A stretch of DNA of 64,000 nucleotides from Candidatus Saccharimonadota bacterium (GTDB taxonomy: Bacteria; Patescibacteriota; Saccharimonadia; Saccharimonadales; Saccharimonadaceae), in assembly GCA_015999875.1 (NCBI GenBank), contig JAECRG010000003.1, positions 111,155 through 175,154 of the forward strand. The letters run 5' to 3'. Position 1 is the first letter of the stretch, and each line of letters starts with the position of its first letter. The notes under the pieces are model-generated. The model saw only the letters and a list, made by a program, of their open reading frames with translations. It did not search any database and was not told the origin of the DNA. Positions 50,029-60,652 of the stretch are shown in pieces. Position numbers and translations under genes: made by a program.

Positions 50029-50439
50029 TTATAGTATACCTCCTGGGATTAAGAACTGCAGCAATGCATACATAAAAGCAAACAGCACAAGACCGATAAT
50101 AGTGTTTCGAATTATGCCGATAGCTTCTTGCACCTGTGACGCATTGTCTTGAGCTGAAGCATACATAATCGCTCCGTAGACAATACCGCCTACTGCCAGT
50201 ATACCCACTCCTGCAATCATAATATTGAGAACAACCGTGAGAATACCCCAAAGGCCTGAAGTCTCAACGCCGCCATTACCAGTGAATTCATCACCGCACT
50301 CAAAATATGCTACCTCAACTCCACCACACGTCTTAGCATACGCGTGGTCAGAAAAGATAAACCCCTGCCCGACAAATAGCATGACGGCAAAGATAGCGGC
50401 TAATAGTATATGAGATTTTTTATTTTGTTTTGTTTTCAT
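50029..50439 (-). CDS. VirB2/TrbC-like pilin candidate 7
   Basis: 136 residues: signal peptide (SHILLAAIFAVMLFVGQGFI), spacer with two Cys (KTCGGVEVAYFECGDE), then helices VVLNIMIAGVGILAVGGIVY and IRNTIIGLVLFAFMYALLQF around AIMYASAQDNASQVQEAIG. First gene of the minus-strand cluster, divergent from the VirB6-like operon. Confidence 0.75.
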   Translation of the reverse strand: MKTKQNKKSHILLAAIFAVMLFVGQGFIFSDHAYAKTCGGVEVAYFECGDEFTGNGGVETSGLWGILTVVLNIMIAGVGILAVGGIVYGAIMYASAQDNASQVQEAIGIIRNTIIGLVLFAFMYALLQFLIPGGIL

Positions 50440-50562
50440 AATCTATACAATAAAATATACCATGCTTTTGCAAAAAACAACACTACAGGTACTAATTACA
50501 ACTGAGTCAAGCACAAGAGATATCATTGCCATATTTATCCCTATCAACTAGGATAATAGTAC

Positions 50563-53031
50563 ATGCAAGTATATCGGTCGGAGTGGCGACGTCTATGGGT
50601 AGGTTGGTCTGTGATCTTAGCCAGCCTGTTATTTTCGCTCTTAAGTGCTACACTACTCTCGCCGACGCCATCCTATGCAGCAGACAACAACGCGACAAAA
50701 AATGCAGATGGCAGTGTCGACTTTCGAGGAACAAAGTTCACTAAGACCGACATTCCTTGTGGTGCAAACAAGGATGAGTCAGCAGAAAAAGATATCCGCA
50801 ATTGGGCAGGAGACCCAAACTGCGACGGAAGTACAATTTACTACAAGAATGATGCCGGTAGCCTGAGTTGCGATAGCTATATTGCTGTCAAAGGCAACCT
50901 TAATGACCCTCTAGGGGTACAATATCTTAAGCGAGAAGCACAGGGGATAACCGCTACCTGTAGAGTAGAGCGAAGCGAGGAACTTACACTCGACGGACAA
51001 AGTTTCGGAGATAAAAAACGACGTCTGGATGAGAAAAATTCTCGACGCGAGGCGTTTGAAGGTAATAGGTCGACGATTTGCAGCCGCGTAGAACCCGACG
51101 CTCCAAACCCCGATGCCTGCATGAGCAAGCTTACTGCGGCGTTTGATGCATGCTACGCGGAACTTGGAGGCAAGGATGGAGTAGAGAGAGATGTTAAAAA
51201 AGAAGATCTCTATCAGTGCATTGCCAACAAAACCGGATATCCTCTATCGCTCCTACAGGGGACAATAGAGCAAGATATTAGCAACGAGGAGTTCCAGAAA
51301 TGCAACGTAGTAGGCATGGGGTGGATTATCTGTGAAGCGGCAAATATACTTTCGAAGCTTCTTGATGGTATGTATGAGTTCCTTAAGGAAGTGATGCTTC
51401 TGCCTAGTCTCGACACCAACCAGGCAGCGGGCAACACCGTCTATTCGTCATGGCGGGCACTAAACTGGATAGCAAATATAGTATTTATACTAGGGTTCCT
51501 GGGCGTCGTATACTCGCAGATCACGGGCGGTGGCTTAAGTAATTATACAATTAAGCGCATGATGCCTCGGCTTATCGTTGCTGCCATCCTCATCAATTCA
51601 TCATTTTATATTTGTGCCATTGCAATCGATATATCAAACATACTTGGAACCGCACTCAAAGACGTACTAGTAAGCATTGCTCCGACGGTTGCGCCTTCGT
51701 TTAGTACATTTGGTCAAGTATCCTCACTAGCACTTGTAGGGGCAGGTGGTGCAGCAATATCCATGATGACATTTGAAATACTACCCATCATTGTATCGGG
51801 TCTCGTTTCACTTCTCATCACTATTCTAATATTGATTGCGCGGCAAGCAATTATAATTGTGCTCGTCATAGTTGCTCCGATTGCGTTTGCCTTAAATATC
51901 TTACCAAACACCCAAAAGTGGTTTAACCGATGGTGGACAGCCTTTTTAACACTCCTCATGCTATATCCTATGGTCGGTATCATCTACGGCGGCACTCGGA
52001 TTGCCGCTGGAGTTATCAGTCGCTCGGCACCAGACGATGGTGCATTTGCAATCATATTTGCAGGACTTGCACTGGGTGTAATGGTAATACCATTCTTCAT
52101 AACACCGATTCTGATGAAACTAAGTGGCAATCTACTCAACAGATTCACTGGAATCATAAATAATCCAGACAAAGGTATCTTCGATAAAGCAAAGAGCAGT
52201 TCACGAAGATGGGCCGATAATAAATACAAAGAGCGCGAGATCTCATCACTCAATGGTGATGGACCCAAGGCTTTAACTTCGTTTTATCAACGTCGTGCTG
52301 CGAAGACAACTAAACACAAATACCAAAAAGGGCGAGGCACCAATCAAGCCAAGGCTCGTTTCTTAGCAGACGAAGACGTGGCAGCAAGTGTTGCGGACAA
52401 GGCAACCGCCGGTTCAACAGGCGCGCAGAAGGCCGATCGCATGAAGGCCCTAGAGGCAATGGCCACGCAAGTCAGGGTTCAGCTCACAGTAGAAGACGTC
52501 GACGCGGCGGATGCCGTGATAGACGAATTGATTCTTAGCGGAAACCCTGTGGATATTTCACAACGTGCGCAAGGCAAAGATGAAAACGGCAACAATATAT
52601 CCGAAGAAGAGCAGGCTGCTGCAATCCGCAGAATGGCAGCAGAGGGTAACTTAGGTGAGATACACAGTCTCATAGAACAGTCAGACCAAATGAGTCAGTC
52701 TCTCAGAAAAGCACTTACGGATGGTATGGCAAAAAACAGCGTAGCAAAAAATGCCGTACATCTTTCTGGTTCAGCAATAAACAAAATACAAAGTGGGGCT
52801 GCAGGTGGAGCGGATGGCGTCGCAGATCTCTACAATTCGGCTGCTGCTGCTGGAAAATACACCCCCCATAACTTGTCCAGCCAGAGTGCAGATGTAGTAA
52901 GAGGCATGGTTCAGCATCTCGACACGGCTGGCAAAGATGCCGTAAGAGATAGTTACGAGAAAATGCAAAACGACCACGACATCAAACATAATTTAACATC
53001 GGGTGCAAATAATATACTACGTCACATATAA
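50563..53031 (+). CDS. Giant VirB6/TrbL-like protein 1
   Basis: 822 residues. Signal helix (about 13-35, VGWSVILASLLFSLLSATLL), an exported Cys-rich domain to about 290 with CNVVGMGWIIC before the membrane part, then a polytopic core to about 530 (VYSSWRALNWIANIVFILGF, PRLIVAAILINSSFYIC, LILIARQAIIIVLVIVAPIA, NTQKWFNRWW). The C-terminal 290 residues are soluble, Lys/Ala-rich and end in a helical domain shared with the next four genes. GATAAT is five bases before the ATG. TrbL/VirB6 proteins form the inner-membrane channel of type IV secretion systems. Confidence 0.85.
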   Translation: MQVYRSEWRRLWVGWSVILASLLFSLLSATLLSPTPSYAADNNATKNADGSVDFRGTKFTKTDIPCGANKDESAEKDIRNWAGDPNCDGSTIYYKNDAGSLSCDSYIAVKGNLNDPLGVQYLKREAQGITATCRVERSEELTLDGQSFGDKKRRLDEKNSRREAFEGNRSTICSRVEPDAPNPDACMSKLTAAFDACYAELGGKDGVERDVKKEDLYQCIANKTGYPLSLLQGTIEQDISNEEFQKCNVVGMGWIICEAANILSKLLDGMYEFLKEVMLLPSLDTNQAAGNTVYSSWRALNWIANIVFILGFLGVVYSQITGGGLSNYTIKRMMPRLIVAAILINSSFYICAIAIDISNILGTALKDVLVSIAPTVAPSFSTFGQVSSLALVGAGGAAISMMTFEILPIIVSGLVSLLITILILIARQAIIIVLVIVAPIAFALNILPNTQKWFNRWWTAFLTLLMLYPMVGIIYGGTRIAAGVISRSAPDDGAFAIIFAGLALGVMVIPFFITPILMKLSGNLLNRFTGIINNPDKGIFDKAKSSSRRWADNKYKEREISSLNGDGPKALTSFYQRRAAKTTKHKYQKGRGTNQAKARFLADEDVAASVADKATAGSTGAQKADRMKALEAMATQVRVQLTVEDVDAADAVIDELILSGNPVDISQRAQGKDENGNNISEEEQAAAIRRMAAEGNLGEIHSLIEQSDQMSQSLRKALTDGMAKNSVAKNAVHLSGSAINKIQSGAAGGADGVADLYNSAAAAGKYTPHNLSSQSADVVRGMVQHLDTAGKDAVRDSYEKMQNDHDIKHNLTSGANNILRHI

Positions 53032-53088
53032 TAAACGCTGAAGAGCTTTATATTTATCTCTGTTTGAGGGATAATAGGCATATCGCTT

Positions 53089-55713
53089 ATGTATAAACGG
53101 TGGACACAGGGAAAACTCCTCTTAATTTTTACATTGTCGCTTGTCGGCGGATTCTTTTTTGGTGATTCCGCGTTTGCTGCTGGGGAAGGCTACGTTTGGC
53201 AATCACCCACAAGCATAAATGGCCGCGCCGGAAACTACCCGACATCATCAAACTTTGAAATGGGTGACCAACCAGGAGTGTTTACGTACGTAGCAGAAGA
53301 CAAAGACTGCGAAGCCACGCTAACACTTACCGTATCTCCAACATCCGAATCAGAAGCCACGCTAACCAGTGATGGCAAAAAATGCGATTATTTCGCCGGA
53401 CTTGAAAAAAATATTCGGGGAATTGAAAACGCACAAGCACAACGAGACAAAGTAGCGGAAGAGCAATTGTCGCTTACAACCACTTATCTGGGCGATGAGT
53501 GTGGTGCAAATGCGCTCGAGAACCTGCGCACAAATAGCAATACCCCCGAAGAAACACAATGCCTAGAAGAGAAGCGAAGAACTGTTGAAGGATTTGCAAA
53601 CGAATGTAAATCTCAGTTTAATTACGAGCAAAACGTCATGTATGGGGAACCTTTCCTGAATTGTTTTGCCGAAAAGCTTGGCATCGACAGAGACACGACC
53701 AACAATGAGAAGCCCGCCGGACAAGCTAGCAAGTGTACGATCCCTGGGATTGGCTGGGTTGTATGTTGGACTACATACTACTTAGCGCAACTGACCGACT
53801 TTACGTTTGATCTACTGACTGGTCTACTTGAAATAGAACCACTTAAAGAGCAGATATCGACAGGAGGGGAGTCAACTGTCTATGGTGCGTGGCAAAGTCT
53901 CAGGAATTTAGCTAACATAGCATTTGTCGTAGTCTTTATGATTATCATCGTTTCACAAGTCACTGGCTACGGCATAGGCTCTTACGGCATAAAGAAGATC
54001 GCACCGCGGCTTATTGTTGCGGCACTGCTTGTGAATATCTCATTCTACATATGCGGAGTTGCGGTAGATTTGTCGAATATTGCAGGCAAAAACATACAGA
54101 GTTTCATGATATCTATCTCTACTCCTAAAGCAGAGGGGTCCGATGCTTGCTCGACGTGGCAAAGCCTCACCAGTAAAATCATCTCAATTACACCAGATGA
54201 CAAAGATGCCTTTTGTAGCAATGCGGACCAGCAAGCCCTGCTCGAGGAGCAGGAAGCGCAAGCAGCGGCTGAAGCAAACGGGGGGAATACTACTGACGAG
54301 GTGGTTAACTATACGCTCGGAGGCCTTGAGATCACAGGCATGGCATTACTATACGCAAATCTAGCAGCACTTGTACCGCTCATGCTTGCAGCACTGCTTG
54401 CAATGGTAATAACCATCATTATATTGATACTTCGTCAGGCATTAATTATCATGCTGGTCATTTTGTCGCCGCTTGCTTTTGTCGCCTACCTATTGCCAAA
54501 TACCAACAGTTTGTTTGATAAATGGCGAAAAACATTCGTGAGCTTATTGATGCTCTACCCCTTGGTTTCATTGATTTTTGGCGCCTCGTTTTTTGCCTCA
54601 AAGCTTATATACGAAACTGCTCGCCAAGACGGTGATACGTTCCTTGCAATATTCTCTCTTGGGATTATGATGGTGCCGTTATTTATCACACCGTTAATCC
54701 TCAAGTTCGGCGGAAGAACAGTTAATCAGTTCACAGGAGTCATCAAAGGTGCAGCCTCAAAGCCATATGGTGCACTACAATCAAAAGCGCAAGGCTTCCG
54801 CGATGGTCGCAAACAACTTCAACAGACAAGAGCACTTACTACCGGCAACCCTTTCGACAAGACAGCAAGCAAAGGTACGAGGGCGCGACGCGCGTTTAAT
54901 TTAGTAAACCCTTACGGCTATGCACAGCGAGCTGCCTCCAGAGGGAGGGCGACCGAAGATCTAGCCAAGCGAAATCTCGAAGATGCGAAGAAAGAATTTC
55001 TATCTGGGTCCGACACGGCACGTGAAGTCGCGGAATACGCAACGAAGGGTATCAGCGACGAAAAACAACGCGAAGAGCAAATCGACCAGCTTACTGCACT
55101 TGCTAAAAACGAAGAGTTTGAGGCGCGCGTGAAACGCATGGATGTCGCACTCGCTCGTATTGAGCAGGTTGGGTTTGACGGAAAGAATGACAAAGGCGTG
55201 GAGGGCGGAACTGCTACAGCTATGAAGCAGATTGCACTTACGGGCAAAGATATGAACGGTAAGCAGGTCTCAGAAGCAACACAGCTCGCCGCGATCAAGA
55301 AAATGGCGAGTACAGGTAGCGTAGGGATGGCACATGAGCTTATCAATGCTTCGAGTAGCATGAGCAACGATGCGAGAAAAGTACTTGCCGCAGAACTCCG
55401 CAAGAGCGGTGTGAACAAAAAAGCACCTCACCTCGGCGGTGCGGCGCTTGGTATGGTAGAGCAGGGCTCCGTCGGTCATGTATCAGAGCTTGTCACTGGC
55501 GCTGCGAATGGTGGAAAATTCTCTCAAGATGCAATGAGCAACATGGATGATGCAGCAGCCAATGAACTATTGCATGTAGTAAATGGGGCTGGCATAACAA
55601 ACAGCGCTATGCGCGAGCGTCTCCAGGGAGATGTGGCAAAAGTACTTGATACTCCAGAATTAGCGCGAAATCTTAGCCCCAAGACAAGAGCCATTATGGA
55701 GAGGTTGCGATGA
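53089..55713 (+). CDS. Giant VirB6/TrbL-like protein 2
   Basis: 874 residues. Signal peptide (LLLIFTLSLVGGFFFGDSAF), an exported domain to about 260 with paired Cys and CTIPGIGWVVC, then the polytopic core (AWQSLRNLANIAFVVVFMII, PRLIVAALLVNISFYICGVA, LILRQALIIMLVILSPLAFV) to about 550. The C-terminal 320 residues contain a Lys/Arg-rich region and the shared domain (AIKKMASTGSVGMAHELINA). A 57-base gap separates it from protein 1, the widest in the operon. Confidence 0.85.
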   Translation: MYKRWTQGKLLLIFTLSLVGGFFFGDSAFAAGEGYVWQSPTSINGRAGNYPTSSNFEMGDQPGVFTYVAEDKDCEATLTLTVSPTSESEATLTSDGKKCDYFAGLEKNIRGIENAQAQRDKVAEEQLSLTTTYLGDECGANALENLRTNSNTPEETQCLEEKRRTVEGFANECKSQFNYEQNVMYGEPFLNCFAEKLGIDRDTTNNEKPAGQASKCTIPGIGWVVCWTTYYLAQLTDFTFDLLTGLLEIEPLKEQISTGGESTVYGAWQSLRNLANIAFVVVFMIIIVSQVTGYGIGSYGIKKIAPRLIVAALLVNISFYICGVAVDLSNIAGKNIQSFMISISTPKAEGSDACSTWQSLTSKIISITPDDKDAFCSNADQQALLEEQEAQAAAEANGGNTTDEVVNYTLGGLEITGMALLYANLAALVPLMLAALLAMVITIIILILRQALIIMLVILSPLAFVAYLLPNTNSLFDKWRKTFVSLLMLYPLVSLIFGASFFASKLIYETARQDGDTFLAIFSLGIMMVPLFITPLILKFGGRTVNQFTGVIKGAASKPYGALQSKAQGFRDGRKQLQQTRALTTGNPFDKTASKGTRARRAFNLVNPYGYAQRAASRGRATEDLAKRNLEDAKKEFLSGSDTAREVAEYATKGISDEKQREEQIDQLTALAKNEEFEARVKRMDVALARIEQVGFDGKNDKGVEGGTATAMKQIALTGKDMNGKQVSEATQLAAIKKMASTGSVGMAHELINASSSMSNDARKVLAAELRKSGVNKKAPHLGGAALGMVEQGSVGHVSELVTGAANGGKFSQDAMSNMDDAAANELLHVVNGAGITNSAMRERLQGDVAKVLDTPELARNLSPKTRAIMERLR

Positions 55714-57860
55714 TGAGTGGCATAAAAAAATTATTCAACCGCGCTACCCTAGGATTATTAGTGGCGGCCATAGTTGCATTTCCTTTGCTGTCTTCTGTCC
55801 CGGTTCACGCGGTAGAGAATGGCGCGAACTCAGATATTGGACGACAGCAACTACCGGGTGACGAAAAACCATCGGACACGGAGGAATGCGCACTAGAGGG
55901 ATTTGCGGGAACTCTCATGTGTGACGCGACAGAATTTATGGCCTCTATCAACGATGCGTGCTTCGGCTTACTTGAGTATTTCTTGCGTACAGCACCGTTG
56001 GTGGAAAGTACCGGGGCAGGTCAACCATCAAGTATGTTCTCGGCATGGCAAAGCTTCAGGAATCTGGCGAATGTAATGTTCATCATCACCTTCCTCGTGA
56101 TCATCTACTCATACGTTACCAGCATGGGCGTAAATATGTACAACATCAAAAAAATGCTACCCCGACTAATCGTCGCTGCGCTCCTGATCAATATCTCGTA
56201 CTATATCTGTGGTATTGCGGTAGACATATCAAACATACTTGGTCAAACACTTATCTCGACAATTCATGCCCTCGTGCCGCCGCAGATGCCCGCAGACATA
56301 GATGGCTGGCAAAGTCTCGTGACGATGCTCGTATACCTTACTCCCGCAGCTGCTGTCGCAGGTCCGGCGGTTGTAAATATGCACTTTGCCGCACTTGCAC
56401 CAATCGCACTCATGGCAGCAATCGCACTCCTCGTAACAGTGCTCGTACTACTGCTGCGCCAAGCTCTCATCGTCCTGTTTATTGTGATCTCTCCGCTTGC
56501 CTTCGCCGCGATGGTACTCCCTGGCACAAATAACTTATTCGAAAAATGGAGAAGTAATTTCACTACATTGCTTCTTTTGTATCCAGCAGTGTCAATCGTG
56601 TTTGGCGGTGCGTATCTTGCATCACAAGCAATTATGCGCGTAGGTGCGGCCACCATAGATACCGACCCAATCAAAGGACCGCTTCTCATGATTATGGCAC
56701 TTGGTGTGCAGACAATACCACTTGCCGTCACACCGATTATCCTTGCACTGGGTGGCGGCTTCTTAAGTCAGTTTGCCGGTGCGGCTAAAAGCAAGCTACC
56801 ATTCAACGCCGCACAGAAGAAAGTACAAAAATGGTCGGACAATCGCAAGTTAGTAAGTGATGCAAACAAACTGCGAAATCCGAATTCGAAATGGCGCTTT
56901 AGGAGCAATGCTGTCAAAAAGCGCTATAGCAAGGAAGCAAAAGACGCTTCCTTGGACAAGCAACTAGGCAAGACTCGCGAGAATGCCGCAGTGCAAGCCG
57001 GAAATGACGAGAGCATGAGTCCATTCGAAAAAATGAGGGGTTCTGATAAAGTGCCAGGCCGAGACGGCAAGACAAAGGGTGAAAAATACCTAGAGAGTCT
57101 TGCCGGCACCGATGACGATAGCGCAACTCGACGTGCAAAGAATCATCTCATATCCATGAAGGTCAAGCTTCATGCCGATGAGGTTCGCGCAGGCATGGCT
57201 GAGCTTGAGCATGATCCAGAGATTTCCTTCCCAGACATGGTAGAAATGGCTGCAACTGGCTTTGCGAAAAATGCCGGGGCTGCTGCTGGAGCAGCGGCTG
57301 GCGGTGGCGCGGCCGCAGGTAGCGGTGGCGCTGGCGGGGCTGCCGGTGCTGGTGGCGGAGGTAATGGCAATACAGGCAGTGGTGGCGCGGCGGGCAGAAA
57401 GTTAAGTGAAACTATCCGTGAATCGGCGATTCTTAAAATTGCAAGCTCCGGAGATGCCGAAGGTATCATCAAACTCATCAAAAATTCTAGTGACATGACT
57501 GTTCAGCAACGCATAACTCTCGTCAAAGCAATACGAGCAAGTGGTGCAGGTGATAAAATACCTTTCCTGGCCGACGAGCAGTCTCTCAAACGAATTCAGA
57601 ATGGTGAGGTAGATGAATCTAACTTTAGTGAAAAGGTCGTGGTCAATAGCATCAATCAGGGCTGGTACTCACCGGAAAACATAAGTACACTCGACAAACA
57701 TGCGGCAAATGAGCTCAAATCTGCAATTCAGTACGCAAATGGCGATAAACAATCTGAGCTACGTAGTGTTATTACCAGCGCATTTGCAGACGTCAAGACA
57801 AATTCAAAAATCGGTGCACAGCGTGACATACTTGTCGACATCTCTGCGGGGAGAACATAA
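55710..57860 (+). CDS. Giant VirB6/TrbL-like protein 3 (short N-domain)
   Basis: 716 residues, the smallest of the set. After the signal helix (LGLLVAAIVAFPLLSSVPVH) the exported domain is only about 75 residues. The core is complete (AWQSFRNLANVMFIITFLVI, PRLIVAALLINISYYICGIA, LLLRQALIVLFIVISPLAFA). A Gly/Ala-rich linker of about 45 residues near 525-570 separates a Lys-rich region from the shared C-terminal domain. It starts ATGATG, overlapping the previous stop. Confidence 0.85.
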   Translation: MMSGIKKLFNRATLGLLVAAIVAFPLLSSVPVHAVENGANSDIGRQQLPGDEKPSDTEECALEGFAGTLMCDATEFMASINDACFGLLEYFLRTAPLVESTGAGQPSSMFSAWQSFRNLANVMFIITFLVIIYSYVTSMGVNMYNIKKMLPRLIVAALLINISYYICGIAVDISNILGQTLISTIHALVPPQMPADIDGWQSLVTMLVYLTPAAAVAGPAVVNMHFAALAPIALMAAIALLVTVLVLLLRQALIVLFIVISPLAFAAMVLPGTNNLFEKWRSNFTTLLLLYPAVSIVFGGAYLASQAIMRVGAATIDTDPIKGPLLMIMALGVQTIPLAVTPIILALGGGFLSQFAGAAKSKLPFNAAQKKVQKWSDNRKLVSDANKLRNPNSKWRFRSNAVKKRYSKEAKDASLDKQLGKTRENAAVQAGNDESMSPFEKMRGSDKVPGRDGKTKGEKYLESLAGTDDDSATRRAKNHLISMKVKLHADEVRAGMAELEHDPEISFPDMVEMAATGFAKNAGAAAGAAAGGGAAAGSGGAGGAAGAGGGGNGNTGSGGAAGRKLSETIRESAILKIASSGDAEGIIKLIKNSSDMTVQQRITLVKAIRASGAGDKIPFLADEQSLKRIQNGEVDESNFSEKVVVNSINQGWYSPENISTLDKHAANELKSAIQYANGDKQSELRSVITSAFADVKTNSKIGAQRDILVDISAGRT

Positions 57861-60652
57861 TGAAGCGGCTATGGATACTTATAGCCACACTTTCTGCGGC
57901 GCTCCTGTTTGCTTCGTCTAGCTACGCTGATATCTCGACGCCACTAGTACCGCCAGATGAAGGCGCGTCGGAGTATTCAATCCCACCACCAAGCTCCTAC
58001 GGTAAAAGAGAATTCGACTACGGTGATAAGATTGAGACATATTACTGGGACGGGGAAGATCTTGTCATGGTGGGTGGCGGGCTTGACCCAGCCACAGGAC
58101 TTGGTGGAGTACGCTTCACCGGAGGTCAGCAGAAATCTATCGATGGACGCTTCGATATGCAAGATTTTTCAGGCTACCACGATGAGGAGATGTGTACTTT
58201 TGTCCCAGATGACAAGGCAGAAAGCATAAAGCTCAATGTACAGGATGATGGAAGTCTCCAACTTGACTTGCAAGGTGATGGTACAGATGGTGGCAATCAA
58301 GGTCAGGGTAGCGGAGAGATCAAGTGGGGCAAAAGTGTTGGAACTGGATCCATAATAGGAATTAGTACTTCAAGCATGTGTGAGTACAAGCTATACGAAC
58401 ACTTCAACTACCGGGTTGAAAAGATCAATATCCTAGGCAAGCAAGGTGTTCGCTACGAAGACTGGGTACCTCAACAAAACCGCAAAAACATTTACCGTGC
58501 ATACCGTGCGCAACTGCTCAATGAAGCTGTAGGGTTTTGTGCGAGTGCAGAAAATAAAAGGCAAGACGACAAGAACGGCTGTCTCATAGCTATCGTCAAC
58601 TCTTTTGATCGCTGCTACAAAGAAGCGGGCCTAGGCGGCAAAAACGTAGAAGAGGCGGATGTAGATGTCAATCTACTTGTGACGTGTATGAAACTCGATA
58701 CTTCGCTCTTGATGTACTTCGATTCGGAAGATGCTATAGAGCAATTTATCAGAGGGGTTATCCTCAGTACGCAGATACCAGAAGATGTACGACCAAAGCT
58801 CAACGACCCTCCCGATAGGGAGAACCCAACCGAAGGAAAAACAACCTGTTCAATAGAGAAGATTGGATGGATTCTATGTCCGACATTTACATTTGTCTCA
58901 AAGATTACTGATCAACTATTTAAAATCTTACGAAATTGGTTCGAAATACGGCCATTTGAACAGCGAGTAAACGGCCAAGATACACCGCCATACCAAGTCT
59001 GGTCACGAATGCTTGCGCTCGCAAACATCATATTTGTTGTAGCATTTATGATTATGGTGTATTCGATGATTACCGGGGGAGGGTTGTCGGCATACAACAT
59101 TCGTAAGCTCTTGCCTCGCATGATAGTGACGGCCATCCTTGTCAATGCGTCGTTCTATATATCAGCTATCGCTGTCGATTTATCTAACATAGTAGGTGAC
59201 TCAATTTATGGGCTTTTTACCTCTATGTCTTCAACAGAGGACATAAGTGACAGCATCATCAATAGCGGCGACAGCAATTTCGGCACCTGGGAATCAATCA
59301 CCACTAATGTTGTGTTGGCTGGGGGTGCGATGGCTGGAACGGTCGCTATTGCCGGAAATTTGGCTGCGCTAGCACCAGTGATGCTCTTTGCACTTTTCGC
59401 AATGCTTATCACTTGGGTCGTGCTATTGCTGCGACAGGCAGTGATTATTATGCTCGTTGTTATCTCACCAATTGCATTTGCCATGTTCCTCCTACCAAAT
59501 ACCAAAAAATGGTTTGACCGGTGGCAAAAGCTGTTTGTCGAGCTCCTTGTGCTATATCCGATGATTGCACTTGTATTTGGTGGTTCGTATTTTGCCTCGG
59601 TGATCATACGAGAGACCGGTGCGCAGCAAGGTGATATACTGCTCACTATATTCGCCCTAGGTATACAGGTCATACCTTTGTTTATCACGCCTCTTATGAT
59701 TAAGTTTGGCGGCCATCTACTCAATCGATTTACTGGTTTTATAAACGACAAGGGTAAGGGTGGTTTCGACCGAGCCATGGGCAGAGCAAATGAACTTAAG
59801 GATGATCAGAAGCTGAAGCAGCAAACCCGTGCGGCAAATGGCTCAAATGGCGCCTTTGGCATCTATGGAGGTATCCAACGTAGTGGTATGCGTGCAGCCC
59901 ACAAGAGAGCCTATCGCAAAGCACAACTCGACAAGGCGCAGGCGCTTGATGCTGCTCGACATGGTAAATCAATTGCACGAGGCGCAGGTGGTTACTTCGG
60001 TGGAAATAAAGATGCCAAACAATTCATCGAAGATCAGCTGGCAAATCAAGTCAAAAGTCTCGAGGGCAAACAACTCAGTGGGGCGCTCGTGCGACTTGAT
60101 CAGGTATTCCTATCAAACGATGCGCTTGCAGAACTCGGAGTAGGCTACAATGACGCGCTTGAAGAGATGGCCCAAAACGGGACATATGGCGGCAAGGCTG
60201 TGAGCGAGACAGACCGAGCTGCTGCTATACAGAAACTGGCTGGCCAAGGTGACCTGAGTCAAATACATTCACTTATCAACAAAGCAAACAACAAAACCGG
60301 CTCACTCACCAACTTGGAGCGTGAAGCATTGGTAAAGGGCATTAGCCAAAGTGGCATATCGTCCTCGGCTGCGCATCTAGGCGGCAGTGCGCTTGAGAGC
60401 ATTCGCACTGGCGAGGTAAACGGTGTCGATCAACTATATCAAAAAGCCATACAAACTGGTAAATATAGCGAAAATGCCATTGCATCACAAAGCGCTCAAT
60501 CAATCGCTGGACTTGCGGCAGCCAAGGCGAGTGGCGCAGTGACCGGCAGTGATGTCAATGAGGTGAAGGCTGCATATGCTCGAGTAGAGGCGAGTGATAC
60601 ACTAAAGACAAAGGTTACTTCGTCAGCAAGAGACGCCTGGAGAAGCTTATGA
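57860..60652 (+). CDS. Giant VirB6/TrbL-like protein 4
   Basis: 930 residues. Signal peptide (LWILIATLSAALLFASSSYA), then an exported domain of about 350 residues that is the longest of the five, with Cys at several positions and CSIEKIGWILC before the membrane core. The core runs from about 377 (VWSRMLALANIIFVVAFMIM) to 628. The soluble C-terminus has the shared domain (AAIQKLAGQGDLSQIHSLIN). Starts at the last A of the previous TAA (TAATG). Confidence 0.85.
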   Translation: MKRLWILIATLSAALLFASSSYADISTPLVPPDEGASEYSIPPPSSYGKREFDYGDKIETYYWDGEDLVMVGGGLDPATGLGGVRFTGGQQKSIDGRFDMQDFSGYHDEEMCTFVPDDKAESIKLNVQDDGSLQLDLQGDGTDGGNQGQGSGEIKWGKSVGTGSIIGISTSSMCEYKLYEHFNYRVEKINILGKQGVRYEDWVPQQNRKNIYRAYRAQLLNEAVGFCASAENKRQDDKNGCLIAIVNSFDRCYKEAGLGGKNVEEADVDVNLLVTCMKLDTSLLMYFDSEDAIEQFIRGVILSTQIPEDVRPKLNDPPDRENPTEGKTTCSIEKIGWILCPTFTFVSKITDQLFKILRNWFEIRPFEQRVNGQDTPPYQVWSRMLALANIIFVVAFMIMVYSMITGGGLSAYNIRKLLPRMIVTAILVNASFYISAIAVDLSNIVGDSIYGLFTSMSSTEDISDSIINSGDSNFGTWESITTNVVLAGGAMAGTVAIAGNLAALAPVMLFALFAMLITWVVLLLRQAVIIMLVVISPIAFAMFLLPNTKKWFDRWQKLFVELLVLYPMIALVFGGSYFASVIIRETGAQQGDILLTIFALGIQVIPLFITPLMIKFGGHLLNRFTGFINDKGKGGFDRAMGRANELKDDQKLKQQTRAANGSNGAFGIYGGIQRSGMRAAHKRAYRKAQLDKAQALDAARHGKSIARGAGGYFGGNKDAKQFIEDQLANQVKSLEGKQLSGALVRLDQVFLSNDALAELGVGYNDALEEMAQNGTYGGKAVSETDRAAAIQKLAGQGDLSQIHSLINKANNKTGSLTNLEREALVKGISQSGISSSAAHLGGSALESIRTGEVNGVDQLYQKAIQTGKYSENAIASQSAQSIAGLAAAKASGAVTGSDVNEVKAAYARVEASDTLKTKVTSSARDAWRSL

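Noticed and set aside
49583..50251. 222-codon frame starting at 50251
   Set aside because: The first 75 codons are a shadow of the neighbouring pilin-like gene; the real start at 50026 begins a signal peptide.
57170..57496. Pro/Ala-rich minus-strand ORF within VirB6-like protein 3
   Set aside because: It is the reverse frame of the Gly/Ala linker and reflects only base composition.
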